Assembly (NCBI GenBank): GCA_021790615.1
Contig: JAJYGW010000257.1
Location: 1-11,468 of the forward strand
Length of the DNA stretch: 11,468 bases
Direction: 5' to 3'
Source of the DNA: Actinomycetes bacterium
GTDB taxonomy: Bacteria; Actinomycetota; Acidimicrobiia; Acidimicrobiales; JAKAOS01
The translations under genes were made by a program, and so were the position numbers. The notes under the pieces were generated by a model. The model worked only from the letters and a program-made list of their open reading frames with translations. It was not told the origin of the DNA and searched no databases. Shown here in pieces: positions 1-6,639 of this stretch (the stretch's first letter is position 1; every line of letters starts with the position of its first letter).

Positions 1-28
1 ATACCCGGCTCAGAGATGCGCCGGGTAT
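1..28 (-). terminator. Hairpin downstream of secreted-protein gene, at window edge
   Basis: A perfect 9-bp inverted repeat, ATACCCGGC (1-9) and GCCGGGTAT (20-28), encloses a 10-nt loop. It lies about 45 nt past the stop codon of the minus-strand secreted-protein gene, which is where a terminator would be expected. No T-run can be checked because the minus-strand 3' side leaves the window. It might equally serve a gene to the left, out of view. Confidence 0.5.
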
Positions 29-71
29 CGCGACGTCCAGGCTGGATCAGCCGGCGGAGGACCGCTCCCGC

Positions 72-560
72 TCAGGGCGCGACCTCGCCGTGCGCGGGGA
101 GCATGAGGGGTGACGTGGCACCCAAGATCGGCGCTCCCCCCGCGTAGGCCACGGTGAAGCTCGTGACCGACCCGTAGCCCGAGGCGGGCGGCGGCACGCT
201 GACGTCAACGGTCTCCAGCCCGCCGATGATCTCCAGCCCTTGGATGTCGAGCATCCCATTGGACCAGGTCCACGTGACGTCGCCGGCGTCGTGGGACGCT
301 GCATCCGTGGCATGCCCGCCACCGAGATGGATGCAGTCCGTCTCCTGGTAGTTCCCGGTTCCATCGGCGTTGAGCTCGACCCAGATCCAGAAACCCTCGC
401 CCGGGACGTTGGAGGAGAGCTCCACCTGGTACACCGCGCCCGGCCCGTACGACGAGCCGCCGGTGCTGCCCGCGAACGCACTGGGCGCCGCACCGAATCC
501 TGCACCTGTCAACAGCCCTGCCACGGCGCACGCTGCGCCGACACGTCCGAATCCCCGCAT
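72..560 (-). CDS. Small secreted protein of unknown family
   Basis: A 162-residue protein. The start is chosen at the ATG at 560 because AAGGAGGA lies just upstream and the residues that follow form a Sec signal peptide: a basic N-region (MRGFGR), a hydrophobic core at about residues 8-25, and a probable cleavage site after AFA (28-30). The mature chain of about 132 residues is rich in Gly, Ser, Thr and Trp. It carries motifs such as GFWIWVELNADGTGNY (56-71) and DVTWTWS (94-100), and its alternating polar and hydrophobic pattern suggests a beta-rich fold. Only one Cys (residue 76) remains after cleavage, so no internal disulfide is possible, and there is no sortase signal or C-terminal membrane anchor. 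It appears monocistronic, with long gaps on both sides. I do not recognise the family; secretion is well supported but the function is unknown. Confidence 0.85.
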   Translation of the reverse strand: MRGFGRVGAACAVAGLLTGAGFGAAPSAFAGSTGGSSYGPGAVYQVELSSNVPGEGFWIWVELNADGTGNYQETDCIHLGGGHATDAASHDAGDVTWTWSNGMLDIQGLEIIGGLETVDVSVPPPASGYGSVTSFTVAYAGGAPILGATSPLMLPAHGEVAP

Positions 561-1083
561 CGTTGCTCCTCCTTGGTTGTGGTGTGCTGTCTCTCGTCCT
601 TGGGTGGTGACCTCGGTCAGCCGGGATGGCCGCCTCGAGGCGCGTGCCTCTCGGCCCAGCCGCCTCTCTCCTTTCACCACTCCTGGTGGCGAGCTTTGTT
701 GTCGAGGTGTTTGCTTCCCTCGATCTCGCTCGCGGGGTGTGACGCCAGCCGGGCGCGATCAGGTGGCGTCGTGCCCCAAGGAACCGGTCGGCGAGCCTGC
801 CCTACCGAGGGAAACACGGCCGCTGGCCGGGGTGATAGCCCGGGCATCCTCCGTCTCGTCGAGCTGGGCTCCGCACAATCGCCCTGCGACGGGAGTCCGA
901 GCGAGCGTGGCGTCCGGACCCGTCGCGCAGGGGACGCGACGGGTCCGTCGGACGCCGCGTTCTCGGTTCAGGCGCTACGAGCGCCGGTGCGGCGGAAGCG
1001 ACGCCGCGGCCCCGCGTGGTACGGGAGGCGCGGGACGAAGAGCCAGCGGTGCGCCTTCCCCGACTGCCCGGCCACTGCGTGCA
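561..1083. other. Intergenic region, 523 bp, no gene seen
   Basis: This lies between the end of the membrane-protein pair and the start of the secreted-protein gene. Open frames run through it on both strands but have Arg/Pro/Ser-rich translations, no ribosome binding sites and no recognisable domains. It should contain the promoter and 5' leader of the secreted-protein gene, but I could not pick a convincing -35/-10 pair. It holds a large hairpin (909-956), a small one (GGCGCT 971-976 with AGCGCC 980-985), and a 12-bp palindrome with CTCGAG at its centre (631-642). Confidence 0.6.
909..956 (-). terminator. Long two-part hairpin after the membrane-protein pair
   Basis: A perfect 12-bp stem, GGACCCGTCGCG (916-927) with CGCGACGGGTCC (935-946), encloses a 7-nt loop. 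It continues, after a 3-nt bulge (947-949), into a 7-bp outer stem, GGCGTCC (909-915) with GGACGCC (950-956). This is one of the strongest inverted repeats in the window. It lies about 130 nt beyond the last stop of the minus-strand membrane operon. No T-run follows on either strand, so termination is inferred from strength and position; it could instead be structure in the leader of the secreted-protein gene. Confidence 0.5.
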
Positions 1084-1584
1084 TCACGAGTCCTCCGTCG
1101 CCAGCGCCGCTGAGCCTGAGGCGATGGATGCCGAACCGTCCGCGTCCACCGCTTCGTAGCGCGCAACGGTGAAGGCTATCACCGCGGGGACGTCGAGTGC
1201 GAAGACCAACAACGTGACGACGAGCACGCCCAGGGCGGCGCCGTGCGTGTGGTCGAAGACGAAGACGAATCCGAGCAGCCCGGCGATCACGACGTAGGCA
1301 AGGAACGCCCAGCGGGCGACGAGGGAGAACGTCCCCCACGCGAACGGGCGGATCCTGCTCAGTAGTGCGACGGCGACGATCGTTGAGGCGGCCCCTGCGG
1401 CCACGAGGACGATGGCCGGCTCGAGGGGGGGTGGGTGTGGCAGGTGTGCCGCCAGGTAGACGCCACCGGCGAGCATGAGCGCGACGGACAGCACGAGGAG
1501 CTCGGCGACCGGCGGCAAGCGGCGCTCGAGCACGTCGGACGACACGAGCTCCCGCCCGCCACCTGGCTCGACGTGCTCGCTCAC
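1084..1584 (-). CDS. Four-helix integral membrane protein, unknown function
   Basis: A 166-residue protein starting at GTG (1584). The start is set by a 4-bp GTGA overlap with the stop of the upstream gene, a typical arrangement for translational coupling. Hydrophobic segments at about residues 27-47, 55-75, 88-110 and 116-140 predict four membrane helices. Both ends are polar; the C-terminal tail of about 25 residues is acidic and Ser/Ala-rich. A short His-containing loop, FDHTHG (110-115), sits between helices three and four, and SRIRPF (76-81) between helices two and three. I do not recognise the family. Its overlap with another small membrane protein suggests the two act together, perhaps as a complex, but that is inference. 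Confidence 0.8.
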   Translation of the reverse strand: MSEHVEPGGGRELVSSDVLERRLPPVAELLVLSVALMLAGGVYLAAHLPHPPPLEPAIVLVAAGAASTIVAVALLSRIRPFAWGTFSLVARWAFLAYVVIAGLLGFVFVFDHTHGAALGVLVVTLLVFALDVPAVIAFTVARYEAVDADGSASIASGSAALATEDS

Positions 1585-2225
1585 GACGCCACCTTCGTCA
1601 TGATGACGAGCGTCGCCACCTGCATCGCGCCGGTCACACCGGCAGTGAGGATGAACCGCCGCATGAGCCGGGCGATCACCTCGCCGTTCGGCACCGGCTT
1701 GCGGAGCTCGAACAGGACCGCGATGTTCGCCGGCTCGAGCAGGCCGAGCGCGATCACCGCCATGACCGCGACCACGATGAACGACGCCACGATCCAGGGG
1801 TGGTTCGGGCTCGTCGCGTCCAGGTTCCCGAGGTGGCGGGCGAGCTGCCAGCCGGCGGCGAGGGTGCACACCACGGCCGTCGGCATGATGAGGACCATCT
1901 TCGGCATCAGCCGGGTGGTGAACTCGGCCCGCGCCGGGATGCTCAGCCGGCCGAGGATCGGGCCGATCACGAACCCGAGGAAGAGGTCGAGGGAGGTCCA
2001 GATCGCTCCGGCCACGACGTGGAAGAAGTCGAGCGCCCACAGCCGGTTCGTCGCGATCGCGACGACGAGGCCGACGAGGATGACGCCGACGACCGGGAGG
2101 CCGCCGAGTGGGACGATCGCAGACCGAGGCCGCACGCCCGGAGGCGCTTCCGGTCGTCCGAGCTCGACGCCGCGCGGCGAGGCGCCGAGGGCGACCCCGG
2201 GGATCTCGACACTTGCCTGGACCAT
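1581..2225 (-). CDS. Five-helix integral membrane protein, possibly HemJ/CopD/DUF2269-like
   Basis: A 214-residue protein. The start is taken at the ATG at 2225, preceded by AAGGGAGGGG; the frame stays open further upstream, but with Arg/Pro-rich residues unlike a membrane protein. About 37 polar N-terminal residues precede hydrophobic segments at about 38-58, 64-92, 106-131, 143-163 and 187-208. Helix two contains FFHVVAGAIW (67-76); a His followed by a Trp near the start of a helix loosely recalls the heme- or copper-associated membrane families HemJ, CopD and DUF2269. The resemblance is weak and I assign no function. It is the first gene of a two-gene operon: its TGA overlaps the GTG of the next membrane protein by 4 bp. 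Confidence 0.8.
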   Translation of the reverse strand: MVQASVEIPGVALGASPRGVELGRPEAPPGVRPRSAIVPLGGLPVVGVILVGLVVAIATNRLWALDFFHVVAGAIWTSLDLFLGFVIGPILGRLSIPARAEFTTRLMPKMVLIMPTAVVCTLAAGWQLARHLGNLDATSPNHPWIVASFIVVAVMAVIALGLLEPANIAVLFELRKPVPNGEVIARLMRRFILTAGVTGAMQVATLVIMTKVAS

Positions 2226-2843
2226 GGCCCCTCCCTTGGGGTTACGAGGTGGTGCAGACCGGAGACGTGTTGCAGAGCGAAGACCCGGCCCGGTTTGGGC
2301 CCGGGTCATGCTCGGTTCTCCGGTGGTGGATCTGGAACGTGGGCCCGGTCAGCCTGCGACAACCAGGCTCAGGCGATCGGCGCCCGACCTTCGGACTCGG
2401 CTGGGTCACCCACACCCGCCGGCTCGACAGGACACGGGACCGACGCCCGATGCACCTGATCGGGTCGCCAGCGAACCCGGTCACTGGAGTGGTCTCGGCC
2501 CCTGTCCCGACGCCACTCGTCTGACGAGGGCGATCGACACGGTGCGTCAACCCTCGCCACTTCCCCCCTGGCCGTGCTGTTTGCGAACAACCAGCCTCTC
2601 GCCCACGAAGCGAGCTACCGAAACGTACCCCCCGGATCCCCGCCACGTCAAGGCCACGTTCGACGTGTCGGGCGTGCCCTGACGCATGCCACCCCGGCCC
2701 GGCCGGGCTCGTCGGGTTGGCCACCGCAAGCCGGCCGGAGCTGGCCGGGCGGTTGGCGCTGTCGCAGGAAGGGTCCTCGACGCGGGCCGGGAGACGGCTG
2801 AGCGCTCTTTGCCGCAGGCCGCTGGCCGCAGCGGACCGGCCGC
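2226..2843. other. Intergenic region, 618 bp, no gene seen
   Basis: This lies between the patatin gene and the membrane-protein pair. A minus-strand open frame of 160 codons (2242-2724) spans it but lacks a ribosome binding site, hydrophobic segments or any recognisable motif, so I do not call it. Inverted repeats include a bulged 10-bp hairpin (2282-2307), AGCCTG/CAGGCT (2351-2356/2364-2369), CTCGT/ACGAG (2516-2520/2524-2528) and CCGGCC/GGCCGG (2731-2736/2743-2748). The last lies about 100 nt past the patatin stop and may terminate it. The operon promoter should be here, but no convincing one was found. Confidence 0.55.
2282..2307 (-). promoter_or_regulatory. Bulged hairpin in the leader of the membrane-protein operon
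   Basis: GACCCGGCCC (2282-2291) pairs with GGGCCCGGGTC (2297-2307) with a single bulged G and a 5-nt loop, GGTTT. It ends about 57 nt before the ATG at 2225, so it would be in the 5' leader if transcription starts further upstream. A regulatory role (attenuation, or terminating transcription arriving from the patatin gene) is inference; GC-rich hairpins are common in such DNA. Confidence 0.35.
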
Positions 2844-3749
2844 TCAGCTCACGCTTCCCGGACCCACCCGGCGAGCCCAGACGCGCCCGACTCGCTCCGC
2901 CTCGTCCCGTGCGTGGCTCCGGCCGAGCTCGTAGGCGTCGAGTGCTCGGGCCGAGTCCATCAGGTGGAGCCCGAAGCCCGACAGCTCGAGGAACGCGGTC
3001 GAGGGCGCGACCAGCGCGAGCTCACCGCCGGCCGCGCGAACGGCGGCGAAGTCGGCCTCCACCGCCGCCGCCATCTTCGTGAACATGGGGTCGGAGAGCC
3101 CCTCGGGCAGCTCGAGCGCCATGCACGAGAGCACGGCCACCCGCTCGTGGCCAGCTGCGACCTGGGCGTTGAGAGCGTTGCGCATCCCACCGTCCATGTA
3201 GGGAGCCCCGTCGATCACGACAGGCGGGTAGACGCCAGGCACCGCGCAGCTCGACGCCACCGCCCGCTCGAGCGGCACGCCGGCGGCCTCGTCCCAGACG
3301 ACGAAGGCCCCGGTCTCGGCGTGCACAGCCGTACACGCGAAACAGCTCGGCCACGCTCGCCCGGCGAGGTCCGCGAAGCGCGAGAGGAAACGTTCCTCCG
3401 GCATGGTCTCGCCGGTGAGCGCGACCTTCCCGAGCAGGGTCCGGCCCTCCTCCTCGGTCCCGGTCCAGGTCGCGAGGCGGGTCATCGCCTCGAAGAGACT
3501 CGCCATGCCTGCCGCCAGCGCGCCGGGGTCGACATCGGCTGCATCGTCGCGCGCCTGGAGCAGTGCGAGCGCTTCCTCGAGGCGTCCGCCGGTCGCGGCC
3601 CAGGCCCCGACCACCGATCCCGCCGAGGTGCCGACGATGGCGTCTGCGCCCGTGAGCGACACGCCCTGCTCCTCGAAGCCGACCAAGAGGCCGGCCTCCC
3701 AGGCGATCCCCACCGGTCCACCACCACCGAGCACGAGCGCACGTGACAT
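2844..3749 (-). CDS. Patatin-like phospholipase family protein
   Basis: A 301-residue serine hydrolase of the patatin/RssA-like family, which cleaves acyl chains from lipids with a Ser-Asp dyad. All hallmarks are visible: the glycine-rich oxyanion loop GGGGPVG (8-14), the nucleophile elbow GTSAG (40-44, Ser42), and the DGG motif with the catalytic Asp (D186, in APYMDGG). The family-typical stretch ASSCAVPGVYPP (165-176) precedes it. There is no signal peptide or membrane helix, so it is probably cytoplasmic or peripheral to the inner membrane. Length is normal for short bacterial patatins. The ATG at 3749 starts directly at the conserved first beta strand (RALVLGGGG); only a weak CAGG lies upstream, and a -10-like box 6 nt before the ATG suggests a leaderless mRNA. 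The true lipid substrate is unknown. It stands alone, more than 600 bp from the next gene on its strand. Confidence 0.93.
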   Translation of the reverse strand: MSRALVLGGGGPVGIAWEAGLLVGFEEQGVSLTGADAIVGTSAGSVVGAWAATGGRLEEALALLQARDDAADVDPGALAAGMASLFEAMTRLATWTGTEEEGRTLLGKVALTGETMPEERFLSRFADLAGRAWPSCFACTAVHAETGAFVVWDEAAGVPLERAVASSCAVPGVYPPVVIDGAPYMDGGMRNALNAQVAAGHERVAVLSCMALELPEGLSDPMFTKMAAAVEADFAAVRAAGGELALVAPSTAFLELSGFGLHLMDSARALDAYELGRSHARDEAERVGRVWARRVGPGSVS

Positions 3750-3761
3750 GGCCTGACGTTA
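3750..3761 (-). promoter_or_regulatory. Possible leaderless promoter of the patatin gene
   Basis: On the minus strand TAACGT (3761-3756) fits the TANNNT -10 consensus. It ends 6 nt before the ATG at 3749, the spacing expected if transcription begins at the start codon itself. No good -35 was found, which is common for actinobacterial promoters. The weak Shine-Dalgarno sequence agrees with a leaderless mRNA. Confidence 0.35.
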
Positions 3762-4022
3762 TGTCGGCTGGCCGCGAGACACCGTCCGACCTCCGCCCGC
3801 CGGCGCCCCGGGCGACGTCGGCGCGCCGCGCCATCTCGGCGAGATCCAGGGTGGAGCCAGGGGCTCCCCGAAGGCGTCGGGCACCTGCGCTACGGTGACG
3901 GGTCGAGTGGGTTGGCTGCGCTCGCACGGTCGTGGCCGGCCCGGGGGCGGACTGCGGTGAGGACGAGTCGGCTCCAAGACCCGACACGAGCAACAGCCCC
4001 GTGGGGCCGGGAGGAGCCGGGA

Positions 4023-4070
4023 GCCGGGACGAGATGGCGCCCGGGCCGACCAGGCGCCGGGACGAGATGG
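4023..4070. repeat. 15-nt direct repeat in leader of membrane-protein gene
   Basis: GCCGGGACGAGATGG occurs perfectly at 4023-4037 and 4056-4070, a period of 33 nt. Between the copies, GGCGCC (4036-4041) can pair with GGCGCC (4053-4058). Both copies lie within 70 nt upstream of the ATG at 4092. They may be binding sites or the trace of a local duplication. Confidence 0.6.
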
Positions 4071-4087
4071 AGACAGGAAGGGAGTAG
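4034..4087 (+). CDS. Putative 17-codon upstream ORF (leader peptide)
   Basis: ATG at 4034 opens a frame encoding MAPGPTRRRDEMETGRE and stops at TAG (4085-4087), 4 nt before the ATG of the four-helix membrane protein and just after that gene's Shine-Dalgarno sequence. A second in-frame ATG (4067) lies in the other copy of the direct repeat. A GGGAG about 10 nt upstream could bind the ribosome. If translated, it would place terminating ribosomes at the main start site. No conservation evidence is available, so it may be chance. Confidence 0.25.
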   Translation: MAPGPTRRRDEMETGRE

Positions 4088-4091
4088 CCCC

Positions 4092-4613
4092 ATGGATCCG
4101 TTCCCACCGTTCTCGGGTGGGCTGCCCGAGCCGAGTGCGCCGCGGGTACCTCCCCCGTCGGTCCAGACGGCGGTCAAGCTCATGTACGCGGGCGCCGCGC
4201 TCTCCGCGATCAGCCTCGTGATCGGCCTCGCCTCGCTCTCGTCCGTGCGCCACTCGATCGAAGTGGCGGACCCGACCGCCAGCGCCTCGGCGGTCAACGC
4301 AGGGGTGGACGCGATCACCGCGATCGTCGTGATCATCGGGCTGATCGGCCTGGCGCTGTGGCTCTGGATGGCGCGGGCCAACCGGGCAGGCAAGAGCTGG
4401 GCGCGGATCACCGGGACCGTGTTCTGGGGTCTCGACACGCTGAGCCTGCTCGCGTCGATCTCCGCGCACGGCGCCGCCGCCAGTGACTTCCTCGGCCTCC
4501 TGGTCTGGCTGGCGGGACTCGGGGCCGTGATCTTCCTCTGGAAACGCGAGTCCAGCGCGTACTTCACCAGCCCAGCCGGTCCGCCGGGCTACGGACCCGC
4601 CGGCTACCGCTGA
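4092..4613 (+). CDS. Small four-helix membrane protein with proline-rich N-terminus
   Basis: A 173-residue protein of unknown function. The start at ATG 4092 is supported by GGAAGGGAG about 8 nt upstream and by a sensible N-terminus. Residues 1-23 are rich in Pro and Gly (PFPPFSGG, VPPPS). Hydrophobic segments at about 27-50, 72-95, 104-124 and 132-150 predict four helices, with a conserved-looking entry VQTAVKLMYAGAAL (24-37) to the first. A short tail, GPPGYGPAGY (163-172), is Gly/Pro/Tyr-rich. Small actinobacterial membrane proteins with such tails are common and mostly uncharacterised; I do not assign a DUF. It is transcribed alone, divergent from the patatin gene and convergent with the KimA-like gene. 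Confidence 0.85.
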   Translation: MDPFPPFSGGLPEPSAPRVPPPSVQTAVKLMYAGAALSAISLVIGLASLSSVRHSIEVADPTASASAVNAGVDAITAIVVIIGLIGLALWLWMARANRAGKSWARITGTVFWGLDTLSLLASISAHGAAASDFLGLLVWLAGLGAVIFLWKRESSAYFTSPAGPPGYGPAGYR

Positions 4614-4633
4614 CCCTCCCGCGCGCCACGGGA

Positions 4634-4684
4634 CCGAGGCTGCAGCGGACCGCGGGCCGGCGGATCCGCGCGGATCAGCCTCGG
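4634..4684. terminator. Bidirectional terminator-like hairpin between convergent genes
   Basis: A 9-bp perfect stem, CCGAGGCTG (4634-4642) with CAGCCTCGG (4676-4684), encloses 33 nt that contain the palindrome GCGGATCCGC. It begins 21 nt after the stop of the plus-strand membrane protein and overlaps the last codons and TGA (4675-4677) of the minus-strand transporter, so it could end both transcripts. No T-run is present. Confidence 0.55.
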
Positions 4685-6513
4685 CTCAGACGGAAGGGGG
4701 TCCTGGCCACGGTGACACCACTGCGACGGCGGAGCACGTTGGCAAGGATGAGGCCGCGTTGGTTCTGCAGTATCTGGTGGCGCAGCTTGCTCGGCTCCAC
4801 CTCGGGGATCAGCACCAGCACGCGCCCGCGGCCTGTGACGGCAGGCGAGCGGAGGTAGCGGAGGATCGGCGCGGTGATCGACCGCGTGGGCGAGCGCAAG
4901 ACCACGAGCTCAACCCCTGGGTCCCAGGCATCCCACGCAGCGCGAAGCACGTCTGCACGGTCGTCGTCCAACTGCACGCTCACGGCGACCACGTCCCCCC
5001 CGAAGGACAGGGCGGTGGTGAGGGCGTGCTCGGTCATACGCGAGACCGCTGCGACGGCCACGACGACCAGGCCCTCCTCGGCCGCAGGCTTTGCCGGCGT
5101 GGTGCCGAGGCCGAGCTCGGCGCCGACCTCCGCGTAGTAGCGGGACGCTCTGGCGAAGCCGTAGAGCAGGACGGGGATGGCGATGATGACCACCCAGGCG
5201 CCGGAGGTGAACTTCGTGACCACGAAGATGACCGTCGCCACTGCAGTCATCGTTGCGCCGAGCCCGTTCAAGCAAGCCCGTGCCCACCACCGCCTCGAGC
5301 GCTCGGTCGCCCAGTGCCGAACGAGGCCGGCCTGCGCGAGGGTGAACCCGGTGAACACCCCGATGGCGAAGAGCGGGATCAGCGCGTCGGTGTTGGCGTC
5401 CACGGCGATGAGCAGCGCGCCGGCGAGGAGCGCGAGGACGACGACGCCGTAACGGTAGACCGGCCGGTCCCCACGCAGAGCGAACACGTGCGGGACGAGG
5501 TTGTCCCGGGCCAGGAGGCTGGCAAGGACCGGCAGGCCCCCGAAGGAGGTGTTCGCGGCGATGGCGAGGATGACCGTGGTCGCGAGGTCGACTACGTAGT
5601 AACCGGCTCCATGACCGAGCGAGACGGCCGTGATCTGGCTGAGGACCGTCTGGGTTGGACTCGGGGCAACGTGGAACTTGACCGTGAGCACCGCCAGCCC
5701 GAGGAGCATGGTGCCGAGGATCCCGCCGAGGAGCATCTCGGTGCGCATCGCCCGGCGCACCCGGGGTTCCCGGAACCCCGGTACGTCGTTGGCGATCGCC
5801 TCCACCCCGGTCAGCGCGCTGCAGCCGGCCGCGAAGGCCTTCAGCAACAACAGGATGCCGACCGCGGCAGCCGCCTTGGGGATCACCGCCGGGTGCACGC
5901 CGTCGCCGGGCGCTGCGTGCGAGCGGGCGAGGCCGGCCGCGATGACCACGTAGATCCCGACGATGAAGACTCCGGTCGGCAGGATGAGGGCACGGGCGCT
6001 CGTCGCCAGCCCTCGGAGGTTGAGTGCGGTGAGCGCAGCGAGGATGGCGAGGCTGATCACGAGCGTGTCGGGGACCAGGGCCGGGAAGGCCGAGACGAGG
6101 GCGGCCACTCCCGCGGCGATGGACACGGCCACCGTGAGCACATAGTCGACGACCAGGGCCGCAGCCGCGAGATGGCTGGCCCGCACGCCGAGGTTGGCCT
6201 TGGACACTGCGTAGCATCCCCCACCGTCGGGGTAGGCCTGGATCACCTGGCGATAGGAGAACACCAGGATCACCAGCAGGATCACGATGGCGATCGTGAT
6301 CGGCTCGATCTTTGCCAGCGCCCCAGCGCCAGCCGTCGCAAGCACGGCGAGCATGGCCTCAGGTCCATAGGCGACCGAGCTGATGGCGTCCAACGAGAGC
6401 GCCGGGATGCCCTCGAGGCTGGTGATCTCGCCCTTCTCTCCCTCGCCCTGGCTGTCGCTCGCCGCCTCCGCACGGTCAGCTCGCCCGCTCGACGCTCCGT
6501 TGGCTTCTCTCAC
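4675..6513 (-). CDS. KimA-like APC-superfamily potassium transporter
   Basis: A 612-residue inner-membrane transporter, close in length to the B. subtilis K+/H+ symporter KimA (about 607). The start is GTG 6513, just after GAGGAGGAGC; upstream codons in this frame are Arg/Cys repeats. About 12 helices span residues 50-465, followed by a cytosolic domain (about 468-612), the region that binds c-di-AMP in KimA. Signature stretches are LSLDAISSVAYG (39-50), YRQVIQAYPDGGGCY (87-101), VDYVLT (122-127) and LTGVEAIAND (234-243). Mapped from memory onto the KimA ion site, D42, Y49, D123, Y124, T127, T235 and E238 match in identity and spacing, but the position of KimA Y377 is Phe (F382, in IPLFAIGVF). 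K+ is therefore the likely substrate, though another cation or an amino acid is possible. It lies downstream of the tetR-MFS pair on the same strand, 328 bp away, so probably has its own promoter. Confidence 0.88.
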   Translation of the reverse strand: MREANGASSGRADRAEAASDSQGEGEKGEITSLEGIPALSLDAISSVAYGPEAMLAVLATAGAGALAKIEPITIAIVILLVILVFSYRQVIQAYPDGGGCYAVSKANLGVRASHLAAAALVVDYVLTVAVSIAAGVAALVSAFPALVPDTLVISLAILAALTALNLRGLATSARALILPTGVFIVGIYVVIAAGLARSHAAPGDGVHPAVIPKAAAAVGILLLLKAFAAGCSALTGVEAIANDVPGFREPRVRRAMRTEMLLGGILGTMLLGLAVLTVKFHVAPSPTQTVLSQITAVSLGHGAGYYVVDLATTVILAIAANTSFGGLPVLASLLARDNLVPHVFALRGDRPVYRYGVVVLALLAGALLIAVDANTDALIPLFAIGVFTGFTLAQAGLVRHWATERSRRWWARACLNGLGATMTAVATVIFVVTKFTSGAWVVIIAIPVLLYGFARASRYYAEVGAELGLGTTPAKPAAEEGLVVVAVAAVSRMTEHALTTALSFGGDVVAVSVQLDDDRADVLRAAWDAWDPGVELVVLRSPTRSITAPILRYLRSPAVTGRGRVLVLIPEVEPSKLRHQILQNQRGLILANVLRRRSGVTVARTPFRLSRG

Positions 6514-6614
6514 GCTCCTCCTCGATACCCACGCTGCCCCGGTGCATCCTCGCAGATCGCGCGCGCCCCACCTGCGTGGCACCGGGGCCCGCAGCGCCAG
6601 GGCGGTAGGCCGGC

Positions 6615-6638
6615 GGCAGCGGCAGCGGCAGCGGCAGC
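6615..6638. repeat. Hexanucleotide microsatellite, four copies of GGCAGC
   Basis: GGCAGC is repeated four times without change at 6615-6638, preceded by CGGC and followed by GG. It lies about 100-125 nt upstream of the KimA-like start codon, in non-coding leader DNA. Such simple repeats can change length by slippage. Confidence 0.85.
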
Positions 6639-6639
6639 G

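Larger units (their letters stand above)
3762..4091. other. Divergent intergenic region between the patatin and four-helix protein genes
   Basis: This region holds the promoters of both flanking genes. On the plus strand the only candidate I see is TACGGT (3893-3898) as a -10 box, with no recognisable -35. The last 80 nt contain a 15-nt direct repeat and a small upstream ORF (separate entries). No other gene is apparent; the frame continuing upstream from the 4092 gene encodes Arg/Trp/Pro-rich sequence and lacks a ribosome binding site. Confidence 0.5.

Noticed and set aside
631..642. 12-bp palindrome CGCCTCGAGGCG as an operator for the secreted-protein gene
   Set aside because: It overlaps a competing inverted repeat (637-641/646-650), has no promoter elements beside it, and is plausible by chance.
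240..1172. Plus-strand open frame of 310 codons
   Set aside because: It runs antisense to the secreted-protein gene and through the gap beyond it. The translation is Arg/Ser/Pro/Cys-rich with no domain, hydrophobic pattern or ribosome binding site. Long antisense frames are expected at this GC content.
2523..2550. TTGACG (minus strand, 2550-2545) as a -35 box for the membrane operon
   Set aside because: At a 17-bp spacing the -10 position reads TCGTCA, which is too far from TATAAT, and the site is more than 300 nt from the start codon.
2242..2724. Minus-strand open frame of 160 codons in the 618-bp gap
   Set aside because: No Shine-Dalgarno sequence, no recognisable motif, low-complexity Arg/Gly/Pro/Ser composition, and several hairpins inside it. 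It is better explained as non-coding.
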